Shown piece after piece: positions 10,000 to 18,927 of a DNA stretch of 64,000 bases. Numbering within the stretch: the stretch's first letter is position 1; each line of letters starts with the position of its first letter. Location: the NCBI RefSeq assembly GCF_902167705.1, contig NZ_CABHMZ010000007.1, positions 140,334 to 204,333 on the forward strand. The letters run 5' to 3'. The translations under genes were made by a program, and so were the position numbers. The stretch comes from Streptococcus constellatus (lineage in GTDB: Bacteria; Bacillota; Bacilli; Lactobacillales; Streptococcaceae). The notes under the pieces are model-generated. The model saw only the letters and a program-made list of their open reading frames with translations. It searched no databases and was not told the origin of the DNA.

Positions 10000-10101
10000 A
10001 AAATAACCTCATTTCTTTTGCTCATTTCAGTATGCCATAAATATAAAAATAATGCAGAGATTTGAAATGAAAAGTGAAATATTAAAAAAGGAATGAGACA
10101 A

Positions 10102-10199
10102 GACAATAGTCTGTTAGACTGTTTGAAGTTGTAAATAGAGAAAATATTTCTATGATAAAAGCAGTTCGAGCCTGAGACACTATTGTCACAGACTCGAAA
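10102..10199. repeat. Intergenic inverted-repeat element
   Basis: In the 227-bp gap downstream of pgm, GACAATAGT (10102-10110) has a perfect inverted copy, ACTATTGTC (10179-10187). A separate hairpin pairs TCGAG and CTG at 10167 with CAG and CTCGA near 10198. The left part resembles the GAGACA-type intergenic elements of streptococci. It may act as the pgm terminator on the minus strand, though the T-run is poor. Confidence 0.35.
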
Positions 10200-10226
10200 T
10201 TGAAAATGATAGAAGTGAGATTCTGA

Positions 10227-11945
10227 TTATTTTACAAAGTCGTTGATTTCTGCTTCAATTTTAGCAAGTTTTGCTTGAGCGTCTTGGCTGGAATCTCCGA
10301 CAACAGCAATGTAGAATTTGATTTTTGGTTCGGTTCCTGAAGGACGTACAGCAATCCATGAACCATCAGTAAGTGTGTATTTTAATACGTCACTTGGTGG
10401 AGTTGTTAATTTCGTTACATTGCCGTCAGAATCAGTAGCAGTTTGTGCTTTGAAATCTTCTGTGACTGCAACAGCAGTAGCATTGAATTCTTTCGGTGCA
10501 TTGTCACGGAACTTGCTCATAATAGCTTTGATTTGTTCAGCGCCATCAACACCAGACAAAGTAACTGAAATCGTTTTTTCAGCATAGTAACCGTATTCTT
10601 TGTAGATTTCTTCAATTCCGTCTGCAAGAGTTAAGCCGCGAGAACGGTAGTAAGCTGCAAGCTCAGCTACGACCAAAACAGCTTGGATAGCATCTTTGTC
10701 ACGTACAAATGGTTTAATCAAGTAGCCAAAGCTTTCTTCAAAGCCCATCATGTAAGTGTGATTGTGTTTTTCTTCAAATTCTTGAATCTTTTCGGCGATA
10801 AATTTGAAACCAGTTAAGACATTAAACATGGTTGCGCCGTAGCTTTCAGCAATCTTGGTTACAAGATCGGTAGAGACAATGGATTTGCAAAGTGCTGCAT
10901 TTGCAGGAAGTGTTCCAGCAGTCTTATGCGCTTCAAGGATATACTTGGCCATAATCGCACCGATTTGATTTCCTGAAAGATTGCGGTAGCTACCGTCTTT
11001 TTGGAGAACTTCAACGCCCACACGGTCAGCATCTGGGTCTGTTGCGACAAGGACATCCGCACCAACTTTACGTCCCAATTCTTCAGCGAGTGCGAAAGCA
11101 GCTTGGTTTTCTGGATTTGGTGATTTGACAGTGGAGAAGTCTGGATCTGGCACGCATTGAGCTTCGACAACTTGAACAGAATCAAAACCAGCTTGGGCAA
11201 ATGCTCGGCGTGCTAACATTTCACCTGTACCATGAAGCGGAGTGTAGACGATTTTCATGTCTTTTCCATATTCATCAATCAATTGTTGATTGATATTCAC
11301 ATCTTTTACTTCTTTAAGGTATTCAGTATCAACGTTTTCACCGATGATTTCAATCAATCCAGATGCTTTTTCGGCTTCAACATCAGCTACTTCAATGGCA
11401 AATGGATTTTCGATTGCACGAATATAATCCGTCAAGGCATCAGCATCATGCGGCGGCATTTGCCCCCCATCTTCACCATAAACTTTATAGCCATTAAATG
11501 GAGCAGGGTTGTGGCTAGCTGTAATCATAATCCCAGCAAAAGTTCCCAAATGGCGAACTGCAAACGATAGTTCTGGTGTTGGACGGAGACTTTCAAATAC
11601 ATAAGATTTAATGCCATGTTTTGCTAAGACAGCAGCAGATTCAAAGGCAAATTCTGGTGAGAAGTGACGAGAGTCGTAAGCGATAGCGACACCGCGTTTT
11701 TTGAAATCTTCACCTTTTTCATCAATCAAACGTGCTAAACCTTCAGTTGCCTGACGAACGACATAAATATTGATACGATTCGTACCTGCACCAATCAAGC
11801 CACGCATACCAGCAGTACCAAATTCGAGATTGGTATAAAAAGCATCTTCTTTTGTCTTTTCATCCATCGAATCCAATTCTTTACGAAGGTAATCTGGAAG
11901 TTCTGCAAAATCAAGCCATTTTTTGAAATTATCTTGATAAGTCAT
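10227..11945 (-). CDS. pgm: Phosphoglucomutase
   Basis: The enzyme interconverts glucose 1-phosphate and glucose 6-phosphate, linking glycolysis to UDP-glucose and to the Leloir products of the gal genes here. Visible motifs are the phosphoserine loop ITASHNPAPFNGYK, the metal loop ATDPDADRVG, the sugar loop MGFEESFGYL and the phosphate-binding RPSGTEPKIKFY. Length 572 residues. The ATG at 11945 (MTYQDNFKK) is chosen because GGAG lies just upstream and the longer frame adds a non-conserved tail. The 180-bp gap to panT carries T-rich sequence. Confidence 0.95.
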   Translation of the reverse strand: MTYQDNFKKWLDFAELPDYLRKELDSMDEKTKEDAFYTNLEFGTAGMRGLIGAGTNRINIYVVRQATEGLARLIDEKGEDFKKRGVAIAYDSRHFSPEFAFESAAVLAKHGIKSYVFESLRPTPELSFAVRHLGTFAGIMITASHNPAPFNGYKVYGEDGGQMPPHDADALTDYIRAIENPFAIEVADVEAEKASGLIEIIGENVDTEYLKEVKDVNINQQLIDEYGKDMKIVYTPLHGTGEMLARRAFAQAGFDSVQVVEAQCVPDPDFSTVKSPNPENQAAFALAEELGRKVGADVLVATDPDADRVGVEVLQKDGSYRNLSGNQIGAIMAKYILEAHKTAGTLPANAALCKSIVSTDLVTKIAESYGATMFNVLTGFKFIAEKIQEFEEKHNHTYMMGFEESFGYLIKPFVRDKDAIQAVLVVAELAAYYRSRGLTLADGIEEIYKEYGYYAEKTISVTLSGVDGAEQIKAIMSKFRDNAPKEFNATAVAVTEDFKAQTATDSDGNVTKLTTPPSDVLKYTLTDGSWIAVRPSGTEPKIKFYIAVVGDSSQDAQAKLAKIEAEINDFVK

Positions 11946-12125
11946 TGTGAAATCTCCTTTTATAAAAATTGGAAAGTTTATGAAACATCTGAAAAAAAGC
12001 AACTAACTTCGTTTTCTTAGTAGAATAATGAAAATTATATTTTTCTCAGAATTTTAAACTTTCTTTTATTGTTTAACCGTTTTCATTATAGCATTTTTTC
12101 ATAAAAAAATCACGTTTTCACGTGA

Positions 12126-12689
12126 TTATTTTCTAACTTTTTCAAGGGCTGGAATAATGGTAACCGTCAGAACCGCAGAAATAATCATTTCAGCAATGGA
12201 ATTGGTTGAAATAACAGAAGCAAGCAGTAGTTGAATGTTTCCGTTATAAACTTTGGAGAATAGTAGGAAAATCCCTCCTAAAACAAAAATAGTATTTGTC
12301 AACGAACCGACGGTCCCAGCTAAAATAAGTCCAGTCTTATTTTTAAGATATTTATAAACAAAATAAGGTGTGACTCCGATTAAAATTCGCGGAACGAGAG
12401 CAATGATGAGCGAATAAATATTCCCATTAGGGACAAATGGACTAAATAGATAACTTGTTGGCAAGAGGACAATGGTACTCGTAACTAGACTAATGATTCC
12501 CATTAAAGCACCTAAAAGTGCACCAACTTTTGGTCCATAAAGGATACTAGCGATAATAACTGGAATATGAACAATTGTTGGTTTGATCGGGACGGGAAAA
12601 AGATTAAATATTACTGAACTCAATAGATGAATGACGAGCATAATAGCAAAAAAGATAGCAATTTGAGCAATATTAGATTGTTTCTTCAT
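12126..12689 (-). CDS. panT: ECF transporter substrate-binding (S) component, probably pantothenate (PanT)
   Basis: This 187-residue hydrophobic protein has about five or six membrane segments and the N-terminal KKQSNIAQIAIFFAIM pattern of ECF S components. It would bind a vitamin and work with the shared EcfA/EcfT module encoded elsewhere. It overlaps coaC by 17 nt and follows coaB-coaC, which use pantothenate-derived substrates. That context supports PanT; the specificity is inferred from neighbours rather than from binding residues. Confidence 0.75.
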   Translation of the reverse strand: MKKQSNIAQIAIFFAIMLVIHLLSSVIFNLFPVPIKPTIVHIPVIIASILYGPKVGALLGALMGIISLVTSTIVLLPTSYLFSPFVPNGNIYSLIIALVPRILIGVTPYFVYKYLKNKTGLILAGTVGSLTNTIFVLGGIFLLFSKVYNGNIQLLLASVISTNSIAEMIISAVLTVTIIPALEKVRK

Positions 12690-13224
12690 AAATCATTTCC
12701 TTTACTTTTTTTATAATTGTTTCTACAGAAGCAAGAGCGCCGATTCCGTGGTCACCACAGGCTAAGACGGTTTCTCTAGGCTGAATAATTTGCCAGCCGT
12801 ATTTTTCTAGTTTAGATAGATTTTCTTGAGTGATTGGATTTTCATACATTTTTGTATTCATAGCAGGAGCTAGCACTTTTTTGGCTGTTATAGGCAAAGC
12901 AAGTGCAGTGCTGGTTATCATATTGTCCGCAAAGCCATTGGCTAATTTAGCGATTGTATTGGCAGAAGCAGGTGCAACCAAGAAAAGCTCTGTTTGCTTG
13001 GCAATTTCAATATGATTGACCTTGTTTGGCGCAGGCTCGTCCATGACATCTGTATGCACTAAATTTTTCGACAATACCTGCAAAGTTAAGGGGGTAATGA
13101 AATTTGTAGCTGCTTGAGACATGAGAACAGTTACATTTAGATCGTCTTTTGTCAATTGACTGACCAAGTCGGCAGCTTTATATGCAGCAATACTTCCTGT
13201 GACAGCTAGTGTAATATGTTTCAT
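12673..13224 (-). CDS. coaC: Phosphopantothenoylcysteine decarboxylase
   Basis: This FMN-dependent enzyme makes 4'-phosphopantetheine in coenzyme A synthesis. The 183-residue stand-alone protein has the flavoprotein start ITLAVTGSIAAYKAADL, the PASANTIAKLANGFADN segment, PAMNTKMYENP, and the catalytic Cys in VLACGDHG. Most bacteria fuse this domain to CoaB; streptococci have split genes, as here. It overlaps coaB by 4 nt upstream and panT downstream, so the three form one operon. Confidence 0.93.
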   Translation of the reverse strand: MKHITLAVTGSIAAYKAADLVSQLTKDDLNVTVLMSQAATNFITPLTLQVLSKNLVHTDVMDEPAPNKVNHIEIAKQTELFLVAPASANTIAKLANGFADNMITSTALALPITAKKVLAPAMNTKMYENPITQENLSKLEKYGWQIIQPRETVLACGDHGIGALASVETIIKKVKEMIYEETI

Positions 13225-13913
13225 AGATTGTCCTTTGTGTGAATATGTGTCAGCAATAATTGAGCAATTTCTTCTTTAGTAGTGGCTTCTATTACGGAAT
13301 CTTGTTTGACCAAGTAAGCATGATGTTGATTATTGGAAATATCATACAAGTCATTTGCCACAATTATTTCAGCTTGATTTTTAGCAAGACTGGCACGAGC
13401 AACTGCCAGTAACTCTTCCTTAGAAACATCCACTAAGAGTTTAAAACCAATTAGACGGATATGGGGATTCCATTTTTTTACTTGGCTGATAATTTTCGGT
13501 GTTTGTTTGAGAAAGAGCACTTGATATTCATCTTGTGAAGAAATCTTCCCTTGTACGTTTGTTTTGTTCAAAAACTCTGTTAAATCCTGTGAAGCAGTGA
13601 TTTGGTCAAATCCTGCCATATAAATAGGGGTATAGTCGGAAACAGCCATTGAGTGAATTAAAACATCATGAGTGTTGACCAAAGGCTGCATTGTTTCCAG
13701 CAAATCTTGTACATTTTCAATGATTTGAATGGTTAAATTCGGATGAGCAGCAGGCTTGACAGCACTCTGTGTAGTGACTAAGGTGACCTGGTCGCCTTGG
13801 GCTAAGAAACTTTCCGCAATCAGTGCACCAAGTTTTCCTGTAGAGTGATTTGTAATAGAACGAACCTGATCAATTTTTTCGCTCGTTCCGCCAGAAGTAA
13901 TCAATAGTTTCAT
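13221..13913 (-). CDS. coaB: Phosphopantothenate--cysteine ligase
   Basis: The protein joins cysteine to 4'-phosphopantothenate. This 230-residue stand-alone version has the nucleotide-binding start LLITSGGTSEKIDQVRSITN, the HSMAVSDY segment and the IVANDLYDIS block typical of the CoaB domain. It is first in the coaB-coaC-panT operon. The gap of 137 bp to the divergent fhs start holds promoters for both directions. Confidence 0.92.
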   Translation of the reverse strand: MKLLITSGGTSEKIDQVRSITNHSTGKLGALIAESFLAQGDQVTLVTTQSAVKPAAHPNLTIQIIENVQDLLETMQPLVNTHDVLIHSMAVSDYTPIYMAGFDQITASQDLTEFLNKTNVQGKISSQDEYQVLFLKQTPKIISQVKKWNPHIRLIGFKLLVDVSKEELLAVARASLAKNQAEIIVANDLYDISNNQHHAYLVKQDSVIEATTKEEIAQLLLTHIHTKDNL

Positions 13914-14050
13914 AACTAAATTTTACACAAAAAAAGTTAATTCGTAAATAGAAAAGACTTTTCCGAACGTTTTTGAGAATTTTAGCTTTGAAAGTGTTTG
14001 TTTTCTTTATTTTTTGATATAATAATCCTATCAAAACTGGAGGATTCCCA

Positions 14051-15721
14051 ATGAAAACGGATATAGAAATTGCTCAGAGTGTTGACTTGCAGCCGATTGC
14101 TGATGTGGTAGAGAAAGTCGGAATTGATTATGACGATTTGGAACTCTACGGCAAATACAAGGCTAAATTGTCTTTTAATAAGATTCAGAAATTAAAAAAG
14201 AACCCAGTTGGTAAGCTGATTCTGGTAACAGCCATCAATCCGACACCGGCCGGCGAAGGAAAATCAACTATTACTATTGGTTTGGCAGATGCCCTCAGCA
14301 AAATTGGCAAGAAAACCATGATTGCTATTCGTGAACCGTCTCTTGGACCAGTTATGGGAATCAAAGGCGGAGCCGCTGGAGGTGGTTATGCACAGGTTTT
14401 ACCAATGGAAGACATCAATTTGCATTTCACAGGAGATATGCATGCGATTACCACTGCCAACAATGCTCTTTCTGCTTTGATTGACAATCATTTACATCAA
14501 GGAAATACTCTAGGAATTGACCAACGTCGCATCATCTGGAAGCGCGTGGTAGATCTGAATGACCGTGCTTTGCGGCATGTGACCGTCGGTCTAGGTAGTC
14601 CGGTTAATGGCATTCCGCGGGAAGATGGTTTTGATATTACAGTTGCATCTGAAATCATGGCTATTCTGTGCTTAGCGACAAGCATTGAGGACTTGAAAGA
14701 ACGTCTAGCTAATATCGTTATTGGTTATCGTTATGATCGGACGCCTGTTTATGTTCGAGATTTGGAAGTAGAAGGGGCTCTTGCTCTCATCTTGAAAGAC
14801 GCTATAAAGCCCAATCTAGTACAGACTATCTATGGCACACCGGCCTTTGTCCACGGCGGGCCATTTGCCAATATCGCTCACGGCTGTAACTCTGTTCTGG
14901 CGACGACAACAGCCCTGCATCTGGCAGACTACACGGTGACTGAAGCTGGCTTTGGTGCGGACCTGGGGGCTGAGAAATTCCTAGATATTAAAACACCCAA
15001 TCTGCCGACTGCTCCAGATGTAGTAGTCATTGTTGCGACCCTCAGAGCTTTGAAAATGAACGGTGGTGTCGCTAAAGAAGACCTGACAACTGAGAATGTC
15101 GCAGCGGTTAAAGCAGGTTTTGCCAACCTTAAACGCCACGTGGAAAATATCCGTAAATTTGGTGTTCCAGCCGTAGTAGCTATCAATGAATTTGTTTCCG
15201 ATACGGAAGCTGAAATTGCAGTGCTCAAGGAACTTTGTGCAGAGATTGATGTCCCTGTGGAATTGGCCAGTGTCTGGGCAGACGGAGCTGACGGTGGTTT
15301 AGCTCTTGCTGAAACTGTGATCAAAACAATTGAAACTAGCCCTGCCAACTACACTCGACTCTATGATAACGCTCTGACAGTTGAAGAAAAAATCGAGAAA
15401 ATTGTCAAGGAAATCTATCGCGGAACAAAAGTCAATTTTGAAAAGAAAGCAAAAACTCAAATTTCTCAAATTGTCAAGAACGGTTGGGATAAGCTGCCAA
15501 TCTGTATGGCCAAGACCCAATACAGTTTTTCAGATAATCCAACGCTTCTGGGAGCACCAGAAAACTTTGAAATTACGATTCGTGAAGTTGTTCCAAAATT
15601 GGGCGCAGGCTTTATTGTCGCCCTGACCGGTGATGTTATGACTATGCCTGGTCTGCCAAAACGCCCAGCAGCCCTCAATATGGATGTGGCTCCAGACGGC
15701 ACAGCTATTGGCTTGTTCTAA
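14051..15721 (+). CDS. fhs: Formate--tetrahydrofolate ligase
   Basis: The ATP-dependent enzyme makes 10-formyl-THF from formate for purine and formyl-Met synthesis. The P-loop is [13 protein letters not shown] near residue 65, followed by [20 protein letters not shown]. Length 556 residues, as usual. The Shine-Dalgarno GGAGGA lies 6 bp before ATG, and a TATAAT is visible at 14020-14025. The codon choice is richer in G and C than in its neighbours, which might reflect high expression. Single-gene unit, ended by the hairpin at 15736. Confidence 0.96.
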   Translation: MKTDIEIAQSVDLQPIADVVEKVGIDYDDLELYGKYKAKLSFNKIQKLKKNPVGKLILVTAINPTPAGEGKSTITIGLADALSKIGKKTMIAIREPSLGPVMGIKGGAAGGGYAQVLPMEDINLHFTGDMHAITTANNALSALIDNHLHQGNTLGIDQRRIIWKRVVDLNDRALRHVTVGLGSPVNGIPREDGFDITVASEIMAILCLATSIEDLKERLANIVIGYRYDRTPVYVRDLEVEGALALILKDAIKPNLVQTIYGTPAFVHGGPFANIAHGCNSVLATTTALHLADYTVTEAGFGADLGAEKFLDIKTPNLPTAPDVVVIVATLRALKMNGGVAKEDLTTENVAAVKAGFANLKRHVENIRKFGVPAVVAINEFVSDTEAEIAVLKELCAEIDVPVELASVWADGADGGLALAETVIKTIETSPANYTRLYDNALTVEEKIEKIVKEIYRGTKVNFEKKAKTQISQIVKNGWDKLPICMAKTQYSFSDNPTLLGAPENFEITIREVVPKLGAGFIVALTGDVMTMPGLPKRPAALNMDVAPDGTAIGLF

Positions 15722-15735
15722 TCAAGATTGCAAGG

Positions 15736-15760
15736 AAAAAGGCTTTTGAGGAGCCTTTTT
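15736..15760 (+). terminator. fhs terminator
   Basis: AAAAAGGCT pairs with AGCCTTTTT around a short loop, 15 bp after the stop codon. Confidence 0.85.
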
Positions 15761-15809
15761 CTGGTATCAATGATTATGACTTAGCTTTTTCTTTATAGGA
15801 GATGCTTTT

Positions 15810-16346
15810 TTGCCAAAAAGAAGTATCGAACAAGAGTTGAGTTATTTATTCTCAGGGGAACTGACGAGCGTATTTTTATTCTGTATCGTGTATCTAATAT
15901 ATATAAAACCAGAAACAAGATTTGCGCCTTCGAGTGCAATCATCTATTTTCCTTTTTTCATTCTCAATTTGATTTTGATTCAAGGTGCTTTATATTGGTT
16001 AAACTGTCTAAAGAAAATCCAAAAAAAGCAAGATTTGGAAACTCGGATTGTTGCACCAATTTATAAATTCTTAAAAGTACTTGATTATATGTTGATGTTT
16101 GCTTATATACCGATTTGGCTAATGACCTTTAGAGAAAATAACACAAACGCAATGATTGGAATCGGTTTATGGCTTTTTGCTTTTTTAGAATTGGTGAACT
16201 ATTTTCACTATCGGCTATCTTACTACACAAAAAATCGCTTAGGGTTACAAGTTATCAAGCCTCTCAGGTTACTAATCACTGGAAAAGCCACCAAACCTCA
16301 AATCGCAAAAGAAATTATCCTATATAATAAGAAATATAGGAAATAA
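15810..16346 (+). CDS. Small polytopic membrane protein of unknown function
   Basis: I do not recognise a named family. The 178-residue product starts with a TTG preceded by AGGAGA at good spacing. Four hydrophobic segments are visible, near residues 15-35, 45-65, 90-110 and 117-135, followed by a basic C-terminal tail of about 40 residues. The base composition is more AT-rich than fhs upstream. It stands alone between fhs and the acetyltransferase, which gives no functional clue. Confidence 0.65.
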   Translation: MPKRSIEQELSYLFSGELTSVFLFCIVYLIYIKPETRFAPSSAIIYFPFFILNLILIQGALYWLNCLKKIQKKQDLETRIVAPIYKFLKVLDYMLMFAYIPIWLMTFRENNTNAMIGIGLWLFAFLELVNYFHYRLSYYTKNRLGLQVIKPLRLLITGKATKPQIAKEIILYNKKYRK

Positions 16347-16467
16347 TCTTAGTAGTTTTTCTATTATAATAAAATATGCAATTCTAATACTCTTTACGAA
16401 ATGGTAGAATTGGATGACGCACGTGAAAATTGAATTTAGTTTTATTTCTTTTGAAAAAGGAGACGCA

Positions 16468-17010
16468 ATGAACATCAGATTTGCAAGAAAAGAAGATGCA
16501 GCAGCTTTGGTGACAATCTACGCTCCCTATGTGGAGAAGACGGCTATCACTTTTGAGTATGAGGTGCCGACTGTCGAGGAATTCGCCGATCGGATTGAGA
16601 AAATCTTGGATAAATTTCCCTACTTGATCGCTGAAGAGGACGGGGTCATTCTGGGCTATGCTTATGCTTCGACTTACTATGGACGTACGGCCTATGACTG
16701 GGTCTGCGAGCTGTCGGTTTATCTGGCTGAGGATGCACGCGGCAAGGGTCTGGGAAGCAAGCTTTATGATGCCTTAGAAGGGATTTTAGACCAACAGGGT
16801 TATATCCATTTTCTAGCTTGTATTGCACTGCCGAATGACGCCAGTATTTCTTTCCATAAAAAACGTGGTTATCAGCAAGTGGCTCATTTCCCAAAAATTG
16901 GTTACAAGTTCGGCCAGTGGCATGATACAGTTTGGTTGCAGAAGAGTTTAGATAAACCAGCAAGACCAATTAAATTAGTCAAAGATATAGGTATTGAAAA
17001 TGAATGGTAA
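16468..17010 (+). CDS. GNAT N-acetyltransferase, phosphinothricin acetyltransferase-like
   Basis: This 180-residue GNAT protein has the acetyl-CoA loop ARGKGLGSKLYDAL and the early AITFEYEVPTVEEFADRI segment typical of the PAT/bar group. Such enzymes acetylate amino-acid-like compounds, often methionine sulfone or sulfoximine; the natural substrate here is unknown. The ATG at 16468 is chosen because AAAGGAGA lies 5 bp upstream; an in-frame ATG at 16414 has no ribosome-binding site. The GC content is higher than in the following gene. Its stop is directly before the next start. Confidence 0.85.
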   Translation: MNIRFARKEDAAALVTIYAPYVEKTAITFEYEVPTVEEFADRIEKILDKFPYLIAEEDGVILGYAYASTYYGRTAYDWVCELSVYLAEDARGKGLGSKLYDALEGILDQQGYIHFLACIALPNDASISFHKKRGYQQVAHFPKIGYKFGQWHDTVWLQKSLDKPARPIKLVKDIGIENEW

Positions 17011-17011
17011 T

Positions 17012-17665
17012 ATGAAAGCAGAAGACATTTTCCAAGAATTAAAAGAAGTAGCGAACTCTGATGACGCCGTTCATATGAGAGCATATATGAAAAGCCAGTT
17101 TGAATTTTTAGGAGTTAAAACACCTATTAGGCGACAAATCTCTAAAATATTTTTTAAGAAACATCACAAATCTACGATAGATTGGGGATTTATTGACCAG
17201 GCCTGGAAGAATCCCTATCGTGAAATGCAATATGTGGTGCTAGATTACTTACAACTAAAACAAAAAGCCTTGACCTCAAACGATTTACCAAAGATAAAGA
17301 AATTAGCACAAACAAAGCCATGGTGGGACACGATTGACTTTTTGTGCCGCTCAGTAGGCTATATTAGTTTGCATTATCCTGAGACAAAGAAAATAGTATT
17401 AGATTGGAGCAGGGATGAAGATTTTTGGCTGCGGCGCCTTGCCCTTGAGCACCAATTGCTTCAAAAAGAAGAAACGGATACCGAGCTCTTGGAGCAGATC
17501 CTAATCAACAATCTGGGCCAGACAGAGTTTTTCATCAATAAGGCCATCGGCTGGGCCCTGCGAGATTACTCCAAGACCAATCCTGTCTGGGTGCAGGAGT
17601 TTATCGAAAAATACAAAGATAGACTGAGCAAACTCAGTATTAAAGAAGGAAGCAAGTATTTATGA
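17012..17665 (+). CDS. DNA alkylation repair protein (AlkD-like HEAT repeat)
   Basis: The protein of about 217 residues matches the DNA_alkylation (AlkD) family: YMKSQFEFLGVKTPIRR near the N-terminus, KPWWDTIDFLC in the middle, and AIGWALRDYSKTNP with WVQEFI at the end. AlkD glycosylases remove bulky or cationic alkylated bases. The start is uncertain: ATG 17012, ATG 17000 and TTG 16994 are all in frame and none has a clear ribosome-binding site. Coupling to the upstream acetyltransferase is likely because the genes abut. Confidence 0.88.
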   Translation: MKAEDIFQELKEVANSDDAVHMRAYMKSQFEFLGVKTPIRRQISKIFFKKHHKSTIDWGFIDQAWKNPYREMQYVVLDYLQLKQKALTSNDLPKIKKLAQTKPWWDTIDFLCRSVGYISLHYPETKKIVLDWSRDEDFWLRRLALEHQLLQKEETDTELLEQILINNLGQTEFFINKAIGWALRDYSKTNPVWVQEFIEKYKDRLSKLSIKEGSKYL

Positions 17666-17778
17666 AAAGGATAATGATAGACTTCTTTCGTTTATCTTTT
17701 TCCTTCGCACCCATTAACAATTGAAATCATTTTGAGTCAAAAGATAAAGCACAATCAGACAATTATCAATCAATAAAC

Positions 17779-17838
17779 AAAACCTGAACCAATCCTCTAG
17801 GATAAGCCTCCTAAAGAGAATCGGTTCAGGTTTTTATT
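17779..17838. terminator. Bidirectional terminator between alkD-like and mleR genes
   Basis: AAAACCTGAACC (17779) pairs with GGTTCAGGTTTTT (17823), with further pairing inside. A-runs and T-runs flank both sides, so it can serve both convergent genes; it overlaps the last codons of mleR. Confidence 0.8.
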
Positions 17839-18724
17839 TTTCTTGAAGAAGATTGGTGATGTAATCAAAGAAATTGATTATATCTTCATTTAAAATTGTT
17901 GATGTTAGACTGGCAAGATAGATATAAAATGTTATTTTATCCTCCTTAGACAGAGGGATTTTAACCAATTTATCCTCATCGTCTGAAAGAGCAAAATCTG
18001 CTAAAAGGCTGATACCGATATTTTTACGCAGCATCTGCTTTAGCAGGGAAACGTCATCCGTCTGAAAAAAGATTTCAGCTTTATTGTGATGCTTTTGATT
18101 TAACTCACGAAAAGCTTTCAGGTGAATGAAATGCTGGTCAAGGACGATAAAAGATTCATCAATCAATTCCGAAAAGGAGAGAATTTCTTTACTGGCTAAC
18201 GGATGGGATTTAGACATGACGACAAATAGTTGACTTGAAAATAACTCCCGCAAGTTTAAGGTGTTGTGCGAAAAGGAGCCGAGTGTCGCAATAAAGCTGG
18301 CATCTAAATCTCCATTTTCCAAGAGTCGAAGCAATTCGACAGAACCTCCCCGAATAGGACGGATTTTTTGGAAAACGGCAGTTTTATCATCATTTTCAGA
18401 AATAAATGACAGTAAATAATTCATAATCATCGGCGGGAATCCGACAGTCGAATAATGCGCTAATGAGCGATTGATTTCTTTATGGGCAGAAGAAAGCTCA
18501 GGCAGGATGCGCTTGAGATGGCTTAGGAGGATTTCTCCTTGCTCTGTCAAAGAAAAAGTACGATGAGACGGATCTGCTGCAATGAGTTTGCAATTAAATT
18601 CTTCTTCTAAGCGTTTTACGGCATAAGAAACAGACGGCTGACTGATGTCAAATTTCTTGGCGACAGCAGTATAAGATTGAAGCTGCGTGAGAGAATAAAA
18701 ATACTCAAAATCTTTTATGTTCAT
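17834..18724 (-). CDS. mleR: LysR-type regulator of malolactic fermentation
   Basis: This 296-residue LysR protein has its winged helix at residues 1-60 (YFYSLTQLQSYTAVAKKFD, then ISQPSVSYAVKRLEEEF) and a LysR substrate-binding domain after about residue 90. It is divergent from mleS, and MleR in related bacteria activates the malolactic genes in response to malate or low pH. The ATG at 18724 (MNIKDFEYF) fits the family better than an in-frame start at 18751. The identity rests on homology plus its position. Confidence 0.9.
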   Translation of the reverse strand: MNIKDFEYFYSLTQLQSYTAVAKKFDISQPSVSYAVKRLEEEFNCKLIAADPSHRTFSLTEQGEILLSHLKRILPELSSAHKEINRSLAHYSTVGFPPMIMNYLLSFISENDDKTAVFQKIRPIRGGSVELLRLLENGDLDASFIATLGSFSHNTLNLRELFSSQLFVVMSKSHPLASKEILSFSELIDESFIVLDQHFIHLKAFRELNQKHHNKAEIFFQTDDVSLLKQMLRKNIGISLLADFALSDDEDKLVKIPLSKEDKITFYIYLASLTSTILNEDIINFFDYITNLLQEK

Positions 18725-18813
18725 GGTTACCTCTTTCTTCAAGTGTAACACAAAGAGGTGAAATTAGGGCAAAAGAAAATTGGTATAAATAAATTTTATC
18801 CGTACTGCTGTTT

Positions 18814-18843
18814 TTGACTATAGGAACACTTTTATTTTATAAT
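18814..18843 (+). promoter_or_regulatory. Promoter of mleS-mleP
   Basis: TTGACT (18814-18819) and TATAAT (18838-18843) are 18 bp apart, leaving an 80-nt leader to mleS. MleR would be expected to bind upstream in the 90 bp towards mleR. Confidence 0.6.
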
Positions 18844-18927
18844 AAAGCAAACAGAGGATGGTTTTTGAGCGACAGATCAAGCCTAAAAATCCATTTTTCT
18901 TACCCTAAAAACCAAGGAGCAGTCTAT

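Noticed and set aside
16414..16467. Longer N-terminus of the PAT-like acetyltransferase from ATG 16414
   Set aside because: There is no ribosome-binding site, and a strong AAAGGAGA lies before the ATG at 16468 that starts the conserved domain.
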